Assembly: GCA_902597795.1 (NCBI GenBank)
Contig: CACJZA010000001.1
Coordinates: 97,944 to 161,943 of the forward strand
Length of the DNA: 64,000 nt
Direction: 5' to 3'
Source: an uncultured Alphaproteobacteria bacterium
Lineage (GTDB): Bacteria; Pseudomonadota; Alphaproteobacteria; HIMB59; GCA-002718135
Notes under the pieces: generated by a model
Told to the model about the DNA's origin: nothing
What the model saw: only the letters and a program-made list of their open reading frames with translations
Databases searched by the model: none
Program-made: the position numbers and the translations under genes
Shown here: positions 9,477 through 18,266 of the stretch, piece after piece
Numbering within the stretch: the first letter of the stretch is position 1
How the letters are laid out: each line of letters begins with the position of its first letter

Positions 9477-9874
9477 ATAATAAAATTCTAATAGTTTCAG
9501 CAAATTATTATATAGAAATATCAAGAAATCTTGAATTGGGTGCAAGCAAAACTCTTAAAGAAAATGGTTATGAATATGAAGTTATTAATGCACCAGGTTG
9601 TTTTGAAATTCCCTATTTAATAAAAAAAAATATTGATAATTTCAATGGATTCATTTCACTAGGATGTATTATTAAGGGTGACACATATCATTTTGAAGTT
9701 ATTGCTAACGAAACTGCTAGAAAGATTATGGATCTATCAGTTGACTTTAATGTTCCAATTGGATTTGGTATCTTAACTTGTTACGATTTAGAGCAGGCAA
9801 AAATAAGAAGCGATATTAAAAAAAAAAATAAAGGTCAAGAAGCTGCATTAGCTTGCATACAGTTATTGAAATAA
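9473..9874 (+). CDS. ribH: 6,7-dimethyl-8-ribityllumazine synthase
   Basis: Condenses the pyrimidine and four-carbon precursors to lumazine, the penultimate riboflavin step. The protein is 133 residues, slightly short. It has ISANYY-type N-terminal strand, APGCFEIPYLI at 40-50 (phosphate/substrate loop), GCIIKGDTYHFEVIANE with catalytic His73, and PIGFGILTCYDLEQA. It overlaps ribBX by 4 nt (ATGA). Confidence 0.95.
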   Translation: MNNKILIVSANYYIEISRNLELGASKTLKENGYEYEVINAPGCFEIPYLIKKNIDNFNGFISLGCIIKGDTYHFEVIANETARKIMDLSVDFNVPIGFGILTCYDLEQAKIRSDIKKKNKGQEAALACIQLLK

Positions 9875-9876
9875 AA

Positions 9877-10347
9877 ATGCAAAATTATATCAAGTCACAA
9901 ACAAGACTTGCATTTGTTCAATTTATTTTTCAAAATGAATTTTTAAATAGAGATTCTTTAGAAGGCATCGATGATTTTCAAAAACATTTTTATGATACAA
10001 ATATCGCTTTAATTGACGACAAGAAAGAATTTAAGCTAAAATTTAATAAAAATTTGTTAAACAGACTTTTTTTTAGTCTTAATAAAAATATAGATAAAAA
10101 AAATATTATTAAGGAATTAAACAGTTTTATCGATATTAATCGTAGATTTGAAAAATGGGATAATATTTTAAAATCAATAATATTTGCAATTATTGCAGAA
10201 TTATTAATTACTGAAAAACATAAAGTTAAAATTGTTTTTAATGATTACTTAAATATTAGTAAAAGTCTTGTTTCCCAAAAAGAAACTAAATTAATTAATG
10301 CTATAATCCAAAAATATATAGATAAAAATGAAATTATTAAAAACTAA
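9877..10347 (+). CDS. nusB: Transcription antitermination factor NusB
   Basis: Small all-helical RNA-binding protein that forms part of the rRNA antitermination complex. The predicted 156 residues are divergent but retain the N-terminal SQTRLAFVQFIFQ pattern and the C-terminal FNDYLNISKSLVSQKETKLINAIIQK, which corresponds to the family's N-E-Y-x-x-I-A-K ... F-V-N-G-x-L region. Position between ribH and thiL is the conserved bacterial order and supports the call. I prefer ATG 9877 to the track's TTG at 9853, which lies inside ribH. Confidence 0.83.
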   Translation: MQNYIKSQTRLAFVQFIFQNEFLNRDSLEGIDDFQKHFYDTNIALIDDKKEFKLKFNKNLLNRLFFSLNKNIDKKNIIKELNSFIDINRRFEKWDNILKSIIFAIIAELLITEKHKVKIVFNDYLNISKSLVSQKETKLINAIIQKYIDKNEIIKN

Positions 10348-11308
10348 TTTATCTGAAAAATTAATAATTAATAAATATTTAAAAAAATTAAATTTTAAAA
10401 ATAAGGGAACATTTGATTTTGAAAACGATGGGGCATATTTAGATTTTAACAGTAAAAATTATAAACTAACTGTAACGACTGATAATATTTCTGAAGATAT
10501 AGATTTTTTCTCTAATGATGATCCTAAGTCAATAGCTCAAAAAATTACAACTGTAAATTTATCTGATATTTTTGCCATGGGGGCTTTACCTCATTGTTAT
10601 CTTTTGAATTTATATTTACCAAATCGTATTGATGAAAATTGGTTAAATTCATTTTCAAATCAATTAAAGAAAATACAAAATAAATATGGATTTTATCTTT
10701 TGGGTGGTGATTTATCAAAATCAAATAAACTTATTGTTTCTTCAACTTTTTTTGGATCTATTAAAAAGAAATTAGAAATATTTCAAAATAAATATGATTT
10801 ATACGATGATATTTTAATAACAGGCAATATCGGTGAGTCAAAGATTGGTTTAGAAATTTTAAAAAAAAAAATTGTATCAAATATAAATTTGAAGCAATAT
10901 TTTATTAAAAAATATTTATATCCCACCCCTTGTAAACTTGGACCATTGATTGCAAATTATGTTAATTCAATGAAAGATATTTCTGATGGTCTGATTGGAG
11001 ATTTAACTGATATGTTAAATGATAAATATGGCGCATTAATTAATGTAAATAAAATTCCATTGAGTGGAAAAACAAAAAAAATTCTCTACAATCAAAATAA
11101 TTTTAGATTAGAAGACCTTATAAATGCTGGTGATGATTATGGACTGATAATCATATCCAGTAAAAAAAATAGAAATAAAATTTTTAATATTGCTAATAAA
11201 AATAATATTCATGTTACTTTGATAGGCAAAATTATAAGTGAAAAAGGAATTCATTTCGATTCACATTTAGACTTAAAGAATATCAAGAAATTTGATCATT
11301 TCTCCTAA
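10328..11308 (+). CDS. thiL: Thiamine-monophosphate kinase
   Basis: Phosphorylates thiamine monophosphate to the active cofactor TPP. The 326-residue protein has the ThiL/PurM-like fold signatures: DGAYLDF near the N-terminus, TTDNISEDIDFF (Mg/ATP aspartate region), VNLSDIFAMGALPHCYLLNL, LLGGDLSKS and MKDISDGLIGDL. It overlaps nusB by 20 nt. It connects functionally with the TPP-riboswitch-controlled thiamine uptake genes about 18 kb downstream. Confidence 0.93.
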   Translation: MKLLKTNLSEKLIINKYLKKLNFKNKGTFDFENDGAYLDFNSKNYKLTVTTDNISEDIDFFSNDDPKSIAQKITTVNLSDIFAMGALPHCYLLNLYLPNRIDENWLNSFSNQLKKIQNKYGFYLLGGDLSKSNKLIVSSTFFGSIKKKLEIFQNKYDLYDDILITGNIGESKIGLEILKKKIVSNINLKQYFIKKYLYPTPCKLGPLIANYVNSMKDISDGLIGDLTDMLNDKYGALINVNKIPLSGKTKKILYNQNNFRLEDLINAGDDYGLIIISSKKNRNKIFNIANKNNIHVTLIGKIISEKGIHFDSHLDLKNIKKFDHFS

Positions 11309-11365
11309 AAACTTGATTTTTTCTATAGTTTCTGACATATCAGCAAAAATTTTAAGGAGTTTTCA

Positions 11366-13471
11366 ATGACAACACTGCAAGTATTAATTGTTTTATGCGG
11401 TCTAGCAGCCGTATTATATGGTCTAGTAACATCTAGGCAAATTTTATCACTTGGTTCAGGAAATGATAAAATGCAGGAAATTGCTGGCGCAATTCAAGAA
11501 GGTGCTAGAGCTTATTTAAACAGACAGTACATGACAATAGCTATTGTAGGAGTTGTTATTTTTGTTCTTATTTGGATAGTTTTTGATCTGGCATCTGGAA
11601 TTGGTTTTTTGATTGGAGCATTTTTTTCTGGTGCTGCAGGTTATGTTGGAATGAATATATCAGTTAGATCAAATGTTCGTACAACACATGCCGCAAGTAA
11701 TAGCTTAGCTGAAGGTTTATCAGTATCATTTAAAGCAGGTGCTGTAACTGGAATGTTAGTTGCAGGATTTGCACTTCTTTCTATTGCAATTTTTTATTTT
11801 GTTTTGCACAACTCTGGTTCATTTCCGGGTAGGGAAATTGTTGCTCCATTAGTATCACTTGGATTTGGAGCATCATTAATTTCAATTTTTGCAAGACTAG
11901 GCGGAGGTATTTTCACCAAGGGTGCTGATGTTGGAGCAGATTTAGTAGGAAAAGTAGAAGCAGGTATTCCTGAAGATGATCCACGAAATCCTGCTGTTAT
12001 TGCTGACAACGTTGGCGATAACGTTGGTGATTGCGCAGGTATGGCTGCAGATCTTTTTGAAACTTATGTTGTTACAGTTGTAGCAACAATGGTCTTAGCT
12101 TCTATTTTTTTTATTGAAAATTCTTATACAATGATGATCTTCCCATTAGCTATTGCGGGGGTTTGTGCATTAACGAGCATAATTGGTACGTATTTTGTTA
12201 GACTTGGTAAAAATAACAATATTATGGCTGCCCTTTATAGAGGATTTGCAGTCTCGGCTATTTTATCTGCAATTTTATTATATTTTGTCACTGACTATAT
12301 AGTTGGATTAAATAATGTTTTAGTTGTTGAAGGAACTTCAACTCAATTTACTGGTATGTCACTTTTTATTTGTGGTTTACTTGGTTTAATTATTACTGGA
12401 TTAATAATATGGGTAACTGAATATTATACAGGTACAAATTATAGACCTGTACAAAGTATTGCAAAATCTTCAACAACTGGTCATGGAACTAATGTTATTC
12501 AAGGTCTTGCAATCAGCTTAGAAGCAACAGCTTTACCTGCATTGATTATTGTTGCGGGAATTATTTCAACCTATACACTTGCTGGTTTATTTGGTATCGC
12601 GATTGCTGTCACAACTATGTTAGCTCTAGCTGGTATGGTGGTTGCTTTAGATGCATATGGTCCTGTCACAGACAATGCTGGAGGGATTGCTGAAATGTCC
12701 AATCTAGATGAAAATGTTAGAAAGACAACTGATGCTCTTGATGCAGTTGGTAATACAACTAAAGCAGTTACAAAAGGCTATGCCATTGGATCTGCAGGAC
12801 TAGGCGCACTTGTTTTATTTGCAGCTTATACTGAAGATCTTGATCATTTTGCTAAAGATATGAGTAGTCCGTTATATGGAATAGAAGTTTCTTTTGATTT
12901 ATCAAATCCTTATGTAGTCGTAGGATTATTATTAGGTGGATTACTTCCATTCTTATTTGGTGCATTAAGTATGACAGCTGTTGGAAGAGCAGCAGGTTCT
13001 GTTGTTTTAGAAGTAAGAAGACAATTTAAGGAAATTCCTGGAATTATGGAAGGTAAAGGCAAACCTGAATATGGTACTTGCGTTGATATTCTAACCAAAT
13101 CTGCAATTAAAGAAATGATTATACCATCAATGCTACCGGTATTGTCACCAATAGTTGTTTATTTTGTAATTCTATTTATTGCTGGGCAATCAGCAGCGTT
13201 GTCATGTCTAGGCGCATTATTACTTGGTGTAATTATAACAGGTTTATTTGTTGCAATAAGTATGACTGCTGGAGGTGGTGCTTGGGATAATGCAAAAAAG
13301 TATATTGAAGACGGTAATCATGGAGGTAAAGGTAGTGAAGCTCATAAAGCTGCAGTAACAGGAGATACTGTTGGAGATCCCTATAAAGATACTGCTGGCC
13401 CTGCAGTTAATCCTATGATTAAAATTACAAATATTGTTGCACTTTTACTTCTAGCTGCAATATCTTTATAA
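11366..13471 (+). CDS. hppA: Membrane-bound proton-translocating pyrophosphatase, predicted K+-independent
   Basis: Hydrolyses pyrophosphate and pumps H+ across the membrane. At 701 residues it has about 16 membrane helices. The catalytic loops are clear: [38 protein letters not shown], and a C-terminal [18 protein letters not shown]. The diagnostic GNTTKA motif places Lys at residue 466, where K+-dependent enzymes have Ala; established mutagenesis in this family links that Lys to K+ independence. It has its own AAGGAG ribosome site after a 57-bp gap from thiL and converges on the next gene with 4 bp between stops. Confidence 0.96.
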   Translation: MTTLQVLIVLCGLAAVLYGLVTSRQILSLGSGNDKMQEIAGAIQEGARAYLNRQYMTIAIVGVVIFVLIWIVFDLASGIGFLIGAFFSGAAGYVGMNISVRSNVRTTHAASNSLAEGLSVSFKAGAVTGMLVAGFALLSIAIFYFVLHNSGSFPGREIVAPLVSLGFGASLISIFARLGGGIFTKGADVGADLVGKVEAGIPEDDPRNPAVIADNVGDNVGDCAGMAADLFETYVVTVVATMVLASIFFIENSYTMMIFPLAIAGVCALTSIIGTYFVRLGKNNNIMAALYRGFAVSAILSAILLYFVTDYIVGLNNVLVVEGTSTQFTGMSLFICGLLGLIITGLIIWVTEYYTGTNYRPVQSIAKSSTTGHGTNVIQGLAISLEATALPALIIVAGIISTYTLAGLFGIAIAVTTMLALAGMVVALDAYGPVTDNAGGIAEMSNLDENVRKTTDALDAVGNTTKAVTKGYAIGSAGLGALVLFAAYTEDLDHFAKDMSSPLYGIEVSFDLSNPYVVVGLLLGGLLPFLFGALSMTAVGRAAGSVVLEVRRQFKEIPGIMEGKGKPEYGTCVDILTKSAIKEMIIPSMLPVLSPIVVYFVILFIAGQSAALSCLGALLLGVIITGLFVAISMTAGGGAWDNAKKYIEDGNHGGKGSEAHKAAVTGDTVGDPYKDTAGPAVNPMIKITNIVALLLLAAISL

Positions 13472-13475
13472 AAAA

Positions 13476-13904
13476 TTAAGGAGTAGTTGGTAATTCTTGT
13501 TGAGTTCCAACTCCTCCAAATATTTTTTCTAATAACCCTCTCTTTACTATTTCACTAGAAGTCTTATCTTCTGAAAATTTCACCTTTTGAAAATCTTTAA
13601 TATCATATACTTTACTATTTATTATTTGATCATATTCATCTAATTCAAAAACAAAAACATAACTATATTTTATTTCTTTTTTTCTGATTGATTTTTTTTT
13701 ACTTAATTCTGAAAAGTAAAAAAATTTGTTTTCTATAGGATCAATATAACTAGGGTAACCAAGTTTACTTATTAATTTTTCTTTATTTTCAAAGTTAATA
13801 TTTTGCAATTTATCTACGTTTAAAATTTTTCCAGAATATGTTACTTTATTTGAACAGTTTGCCAAAATGAAAAAAAAACATATATAAATAATTAATTTAT
13901 TCAT
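13476..13904 (-). CDS. bamE: BamE/SmpA-OmlA-type outer-membrane lipoprotein
   Basis: A lipoprotein of the BamE family, normally an accessory part of the outer-membrane protein assembly machine. The 142-residue precursor has a signal peptide with lipobox ILANC (Cys17). The body shows the family layout: ISKLGYPSYIDPIENKFFYFSE (the G-x-P-S ... W/F-Y-Y pattern), then VFVFELDEYDQI, and a C-terminal LLEKIFGGVG as in alphaproteobacterial BamE. It is divergent from the next gene, with only 3 bp between the two ATGs. Sequence is diverged, so the role is inferred from motifs plus synteny. Confidence 0.82.
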   Translation of the reverse strand: MNKLIIYICFFFILANCSNKVTYSGKILNVDKLQNINFENKEKLISKLGYPSYIDPIENKFFYFSELSKKKSIRKKEIKYSYVFVFELDEYDQIINSKVYDIKDFQKVKFSEDKTSSEIVKRGLLEKIFGGVGTQQELPTTP

Positions 13905-13907
13905 CAG

Positions 13908-14399
13908 ATGATATTACAATACTTAAAAAAAAAAAAAAATAAAGAGCAAATAATTGCAACCAAACAATACAAAACAATCATTTCTGAAAGTAATATATTT
14001 TTAAATAACAACAACTTTTTTAAAGAAAAAGATTATAAAACATCTTTTGAAATTGTTTCAATTTTTTTAATTATGTTTATTCGTATTAACTTATTAGAAG
14101 ATAATAGAAATAAATATTTAAAAGTTAATGATGCGTTATTATCATTATTTGTTTCTGATCTTGATGAATCATTAAGACAGAAAGGTATAGGAGATATGTC
14201 TATAGGCAAGTATGTAAAATCTTATGTAAAAAAATTTTACTTTAGAATAACTAAATTTCCAAATGATAATAACCTTCACAATAATGAAGCTTTTATTGAG
14301 TACCTTAAAATCACAAATCTAATTAAAAACGATGATTACACCAATGTTTCAAGAAAATTTAATGATAAATTTAAAGATTTTATAATTTCTAGAAATTAA
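13908..14399 (+). CDS. Ubiquinol-cytochrome c chaperone family protein
   Basis: Homologous to the alphaproteobacterial relatives of mitochondrial CBP3/UQCC1, which help assemble cytochrome bc1. Of its 163 residues, the family core is visible around residues 80-108: LFVSDLDESLRQKGIGDMSIGKYVKSYVKKFYFR. Synteny supports the call: in Alphaproteobacteria this gene commonly sits between a BamE-type lipoprotein and the plsX region. A run of 15 consecutive A residues spans codons 6-11, an obvious slippage risk. Confidence 0.8.
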   Translation: MILQYLKKKKNKEQIIATKQYKTIISESNIFLNNNNFFKEKDYKTSFEIVSIFLIMFIRINLLEDNRNKYLKVNDALLSLFVSDLDESLRQKGIGDMSIGKYVKSYVKKFYFRITKFPNDNNLHNNEAFIEYLKITNLIKNDDYTNVSRKFNDKFKDFIISRN

Positions 14400-14467
14400 C
14401 ATTTAAAATTCTTAAAATATATGCAAATTGTACTTGAATTAATCGTAAAAACTAATAATTGGAAAAA

Positions 14468-14659
14468 ATGGCTGTTCCTAAAAGAAAAACAAGTGTTTCA
14501 AAAAGAAATATGAGAAGATCACATAATTCTTTAAAAAAAATAAATGTTATTTTAGATAAAGACTCTGGTGAACCAAGATTATCTCATAAGATTGATCTAT
14601 CAACAGGTATGTACAAGGGTCGAGAGATTCTAAAAAAGAAAACAGAAGTTAAAAACTAA
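14468..14659 (+). CDS. rpmF: 50S ribosomal protein L32
   Basis: Small large-subunit ribosomal protein. The 63-residue protein begins [22 protein letters not shown], the invariant L32 start, which makes ATG 14468 the start rather than the track's TTG at 14459. It lacks the Cys pairs of zinc-binding L32, as usual in Alphaproteobacteria. plsX follows 4 bp later, the conserved rpmF-plsX order. Confidence 0.97.
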   Translation: MAVPKRKTSVSKRNMRRSHNSLKKINVILDKDSGEPRLSHKIDLSTGMYKGREILKKKTEVKN

Positions 14660-14663
14660 AATA

Positions 14664-15677
14664 ATGTCTGATGGGCAAGTTGTAATTGCCATTGATGCAA
14701 TGGGAGGTGAAAACAGCCCTTATAAAGTTTTAAAAGGCGCTGAAATATTTCTTCAAAATGAAAAAAATACAAAAATAATCTTTTTTGGAGACAAAGCTAA
14801 AATCAATCAAAATATTAATAAACATAAATTGAATATTTTTAATTTTGAAATTGTGAATACCAAGGATATCATTTCTGATGAAGATAGTGTCAATGCTATT
14901 TTAAGATCTAAAAAAGATAGTAGTATTTATAGAGGGTTGGAGTTTGCAAAAAATAATGAAAAATCAGGTTTTGTATCTTCTGGAAGTACTGCTGCAATTA
15001 TGGTTCTTTCTAGACTTCATATGGGTATGATACAAGGAATTGATAGACCAGCAATTTGTTCATTAGTACCAAACAAAAAAAATTACTCTCTTATGTTAGA
15101 TTTGGGTGCAAATGTTATGGTGAGTGGAGCAAATTTATTTCAATTCGCCTTAATGGGTTTTTGTTATTATTCAATAATTAACAAAAACACTAAACCAAAA
15201 ATAGGCATTTTGAATATTGGAACTGAAAATAACAAAGGTTTAGAATTTCTTCAAGAGGCAGCAGATTTAATTCTTTCAAGTTTTTTAAAAGATTACTTTA
15301 TAGGTTTTATAGAACCAAATAGAATAACTTCAGGAGAGTGTGATATAATAGTGTCCGATGGTTATACAGGAAATATTATGCTTAAATCGGCAGAAGGTAT
15401 TTCAAATTTTATAATTTCAAATTTAAGAGAAATTTTTAATAAGTCATTAATTAACAAAATTTCCTACAAACTTATTGAGAAAGATTTAAAAAAATTAAAA
15501 GATCAAGTTAATCCAGATATTTACAATGGAGCTACTTTAATTGGATTAAACGGAATATCAGTCAAAAGTCATGGAAATGCTAACCCAGTTGCTTTTAGTT
15601 ATGCATTGAAACAATGTCATAATTTTATTACTAATGATCTTAATAAACAAATTATAAAAGCTATAAATAACATTTGA
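14664..15677 (+). CDS. plsX: Phosphate acyltransferase PlsX
   Basis: Makes acyl-phosphate from acyl-ACP, feeding PlsY in phospholipid synthesis; peripheral membrane. The 337 residues show IAIDAMGGENSP at the N-terminus, FVSSGSTAAIMVLSRLHMG, LVPNKKNYSLMLDLGANV, NIGTENNKG and VSDGYTGNIMLKSAEG. Its stop overlaps the ihfA ATG by one base (TGATG). The usual next gene, fabH, is missing here. Confidence 0.95.
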   Translation: MSDGQVVIAIDAMGGENSPYKVLKGAEIFLQNEKNTKIIFFGDKAKINQNINKHKLNIFNFEIVNTKDIISDEDSVNAILRSKKDSSIYRGLEFAKNNEKSGFVSSGSTAAIMVLSRLHMGMIQGIDRPAICSLVPNKKNYSLMLDLGANVMVSGANLFQFALMGFCYYSIINKNTKPKIGILNIGTENNKGLEFLQEAADLILSSFLKDYFIGFIEPNRITSGECDIIVSDGYTGNIMLKSAEGISNFIISNLREIFNKSLINKISYKLIEKDLKKLKDQVNPDIYNGATLIGLNGISVKSHGNANPVAFSYALKQCHNFITNDLNKQIIKAINNI

Positions 15678-15979
15678 TGGATAAACAAAATATATCTAGA
15701 GACGAAATAGCTGAAGCTATGAAAAAAGAATTCGGTTTTAATAGAAAACTATGTTTTGATTTTGTAAATGATATTTTTGAAATAATTATAGAAGGTCTTC
15801 AATCAGAAAGAATAGTTAAAATACACAATTTTGGAACTTTTAAAATGAATAATAAGAAAAGTAGAATAGGTAGAAATCCAAAAACTAAAGAAGAATTTAA
15901 TATATCTAGTAGAAACGTTATAACTTTTAAGGCCAGTAAAATATTATTAAAATATATTAATAGTAAAATTGATGACTAA
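15677..15979 (+). CDS. ihfA: Integration host factor alpha subunit
   Basis: DNA-bending histone-like protein, partner of IHF beta. About 100 residues; the DNA-intercalating arm reads RIGRNPKTKEEFNISSRNVITFKASKILL, close to the IHF-alpha R-P-G-R-N-P-K-T-G-E pattern, preceded by KIHNFGTF. The ATG at 15677 overlapping the plsX stop is preferred to the track's TTG at 15674. It overlaps the MerR-family gene by 8 bp. Confidence 0.9.
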   Translation: MDKQNISRDEIAEAMKKEFGFNRKLCFDFVNDIFEIIIEGLQSERIVKIHNFGTFKMNNKKSRIGRNPKTKEEFNISSRNVITFKASKILLKYINSKIDD

Positions 15980-16349
15980 GAAATACCTAAACATATCTGA
16001 AGTATCTAAAATGCTTCAAATTGAAGAACACAAAATACGATATTGGGACTCAATAGACCCTAAAACAAACAAGCATAGAATAGAGGGTATCTCAACAAAA
16101 AGTAAAGGTGGTACAAGATATTTTAATCGGGACAATATTAAAAAGTTAGAAAAACTAAAAAGTATCTTATATGATGGAAATAATCATAATTATTCAATTA
16201 AATTAGCTGATAAAATTTTATCTTCAAATATTAGAAATGATATTAAAAATAGTAATGATAAAAGATATTTTAGTCACTCTGATAACTACGAAAAAATTGA
16301 TCAGATTCTTAATAAAATGAAATTATTGTTGAAAAACAATAATATATAA
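15972..16349 (+). CDS. MerR-family transcriptional regulator
   Basis: Winged-helix DNA-binding protein. The 125 residues contain the MerR recognition segment LNISEVSKMLQIEEHKIRYWDS, with HKIRYWD as its core, and GGTRYFNRDNIKKLEKLKSIL. There is no effector-binding domain with metal-ligand cysteines; the C-terminus is a short Lys/Asn-rich helix. The ihfA-merR pair is conserved in Alphaproteobacteria, but the regulated genes are unknown. ATG 15972 is chosen over TTG 15969. Confidence 0.85.
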   Translation: MTKKYLNISEVSKMLQIEEHKIRYWDSIDPKTNKHRIEGISTKSKGGTRYFNRDNIKKLEKLKSILYDGNNHNYSIKLADKILSSNIRNDIKNSNDKRYFSHSDNYEKIDQILNKMKLLLKNNNI

Positions 16350-16495
16350 TTTTTTATTAAAAAATAATACATATATTTCAATAACTTAGATTAATAATTT
16401 ATACAAAAAATTAAAATAAAAAAGTTATTTTTAATGTTTAATTTATTCGTCAATTAAAATATATGAACTTCATCTTATTAGTAAGGAAACAAACT

Positions 16496-16501
16496 ATAAG
16501 G
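16496..16501 (+). promoter_or_regulatory. Strong ribosome binding site of proteorhodopsin
   Basis: AAGGAG lies 7 bases before the ATG at 16509 in ATAAGGAGTTTTTATG. It is one of the best Shine-Dalgarno matches in a window where most genes lack one, consistent with high expression. I cannot place a convincing promoter in the AT-rich 16350-16495 leader. Confidence 0.6.
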
Positions 16502-16508
16502 AGTTTTT

Positions 16509-17273
16509 ATGTTAAATAAGACTAGTCTATTAGGTATCATTGCTGCTACAATTGCTTTTATTGCTGTTCCAGCATTTGCTGCCGATACTTTCCTAGGCGA
16601 AGGTGATTTCGTAGGTATTACGTTCTGGATTGTTTCAATCGGAATGTGGGCATCTACTATTTTCTTCTTTTATGAAGGTATGAGAGTTTCTTCTAAGTGG
16701 AGAACTTCAATGGTTGTTGCAGGGCTAATTACTTTTATAGCTGCTGTACATTACATGTATATGAGAGACTTTTGGGTTGCTACAGGTGAGTCACCAACAG
16801 TATATAGATATATTGACTGGATACTAACTGTACCACTTCAAATGGTTGAATTCTTTTTAATTCTTGTTGCTGCCGGCGCAGCTGTATCTAGTGGTGCATT
16901 CTACAGATTGCTCATTGGTACACTTGTTATGATTGTTGGTGGATATCTTGGAGAAGCAGGTCATATTTCGGTATTACTTGGCTTCATCATTGGTATGATC
17001 GGTTGGGCTGTAATCATTTGGGAAATTTTCCGAGGTGAAGCAAGTCAGGCCGCTACAACTAAAGAATCAGTAACTTCTGCATTTAATGCAATGAGATTAA
17101 TTGTATTAGTTGGTTGGGCAATTTATCCTTTAGGATATGTATTCGGATTAATGATGGGATCAGTTGATGCTGATACCCTTAACTGGATATACAACCTTGC
17201 TGATTTTATTAATAAAATCTTATTCGGTTTAATTATCTGGAACGCTGCTGCTAAAGACTCAGCAACTGCATAG
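16509..17273 (+). CDS. Proteorhodopsin, blue-tuned light-driven proton pump
   Basis: Seven-helix retinal protein that exports protons in light. The 254-residue precursor has a signal-like start ending VPAFAADT. Helix C reads RYIDWILTVPLQMVEFFLIL: Asp103 (Schiff-base proton acceptor), Thr107, Glu114 (proton donor) form the D-T-E pump motif, and Gln111 at the spectral tuning site predicts blue absorption. His81 in the HYMYMRD motif matches the conserved His partner of the acceptor. Lys236 in DFINKILFGLIIWN binds retinal. No carotenoid or blh retinal-synthesis gene is adjacent. It sits as a single-gene unit between merR and rplM, with its own ribosome site and terminator. Confidence 0.97.
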   Translation: MLNKTSLLGIIAATIAFIAVPAFAADTFLGEGDFVGITFWIVSIGMWASTIFFFYEGMRVSSKWRTSMVVAGLITFIAAVHYMYMRDFWVATGESPTVYRYIDWILTVPLQMVEFFLILVAAGAAVSSGAFYRLLIGTLVMIVGGYLGEAGHISVLLGFIIGMIGWAVIIWEIFRGEASQAATTKESVTSAFNAMRLIVLVGWAIYPLGYVFGLMMGSVDADTLNWIYNLADFINKILFGLIIWNAAAKDSATA

Positions 17274-17295
17274 TTAGACTCTTTAAAATATATCG

Positions 17296-17321
17296 AAAAA
17301 CCCTCTTTATAGAGGGTTTTT
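17296..17321 (+). terminator. Intrinsic terminator after proteorhodopsin
   Basis: Inverted repeat AAAAACCCTCT / AGAGGGTTTTT with a TTAT loop, followed by a T-tract. It lies 22 bp past the proteorhodopsin stop and isolates that gene from rplM-rpsI. Confidence 0.88.
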
Positions 17322-17333
17322 TTTATTAAATTA

Positions 17334-17362
17334 TTGACTTAATTTTTCAATATATGTATTTG
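17334..17362 (+). promoter_or_regulatory. Possible sigma70-type promoter for rplM-rpsI
   Basis: TTGACT at 17334-17339 is a near-consensus -35 element. Seventeen bases later lies a weak -10-like TATTTG at 17357. It falls between the proteorhodopsin terminator and the rplM start, where a promoter must exist, but the -10 match is poor. Confidence 0.4.
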
Positions 17363-17370
17363 GGCACGCG

Positions 17371-17829
17371 ATGAAAACATTCTCTCTAAAGAAAAAGGAT
17401 ATTAAAAAAAAGTGGGTTTTAATTGATGCCAAAGATGCAGTTTTAGGAAGACTTGCCGTTATTTCTGCAAATATCCTAAGAGGTAAAAATAAGCCTGAAT
17501 ATACCCCTAACCAAGACTGCGGTGATAATTTGATTATAATTAATTCTGATAAAATTCATCTAAAAGGCAAAAAAGCTGATAATAAAGTCTATTACCGACA
17601 TACTGGTTATCCAGGAGGAATAAAAGAGACAACTCCTAATAAAATGAAGGAAAAAAACAAATCTGATGAATTAATCAAACTAGCAATAAAAAGAATGATC
17701 CCAAGAGGACCATTAGGAAGACAACAATTATCTAACTGCAAAATATACAGGGATGGAAGTCATAAGCATGAAGCACAAAACCCTCAAATAATTGATATAG
17801 CATCAATGAACACTAAAAATAAAATTTAA
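17371..17829 (+). CDS. rplM: 50S ribosomal protein L13
   Basis: Early-assembling large-subunit ribosomal protein of 152 residues. Family motifs are [44 protein letters not shown] and the C-terminal [12 protein letters not shown]. It is followed after 2 bp by rpsI, the universal L13-S9 operon. Confidence 0.97.
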   Translation: MKTFSLKKKDIKKKWVLIDAKDAVLGRLAVISANILRGKNKPEYTPNQDCGDNLIIINSDKIHLKGKKADNKVYYRHTGYPGGIKETTPNKMKEKNKSDELIKLAIKRMIPRGPLGRQQLSNCKIYRDGSHKHEAQNPQIIDIASMNTKNKI

Positions 17830-17831
17830 CT

Positions 17832-18260
17832 ATGGAAAATCAAGAAAATCAAACCGAAAATATTTTAGATAATAAAGAAAGAGCTTACGCCACAGGAAAA
17901 AGAAAAAATTCTATTGCAAGAGTGTGGCTTAAAAGAGGTAGTGGTGAGATTAAAATCAATGGCAAACCTTTAGATAAATACTTTTCAAGACCCGTACTAC
18001 AAATGATAGTTAACCAGCCTTTAGAAGTCGTTAAAGCTGATAATTCATATGAGATTATGGCTTCAGTTAAAGGTGGAGGTCTATCTGGTCAAGCTGGTGC
18101 TATAAGACATGGTATTAGCAAAGCATTGAGCTTATATGATCAATCAAATAGACCATCTCTCAAAAAAGTTGGTTTCCTCACTAGAGATTCAAGAGTCGTT
18201 GAAAGAAAAAAAGCTGGTTTAGCAAAAGCTAGAAGAAGTTACCAATTCTCTAAGAGATAA
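17832..18260 (+). CDS. rpsI: 30S ribosomal protein S9
   Basis: Small-subunit ribosomal protein whose C-terminal tail reaches the P-site tRNA. The 142 residues include [65 protein letters not shown]. The N-terminal acidic extension of about 16 residues ([15 protein letters not shown]) is typical of alphaproteobacterial S9. It is translated together with rplM. Confidence 0.97.
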   Translation: MENQENQTENILDNKERAYATGKRKNSIARVWLKRGSGEIKINGKPLDKYFSRPVLQMIVNQPLEVVKADNSYEIMASVKGGGLSGQAGAIRHGISKALSLYDQSNRPSLKKVGFLTRDSRVVERKKAGLAKARRSYQFSKR

Positions 18261-18266
18261 ATTTTC

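Noticed and set aside
16350-16500. Possible small RNA or riboswitch in the 159-bp leader of proteorhodopsin
   Set aside because: I found no stable inverted repeat or known aptamer motif; the stretch is simply very AT-rich.
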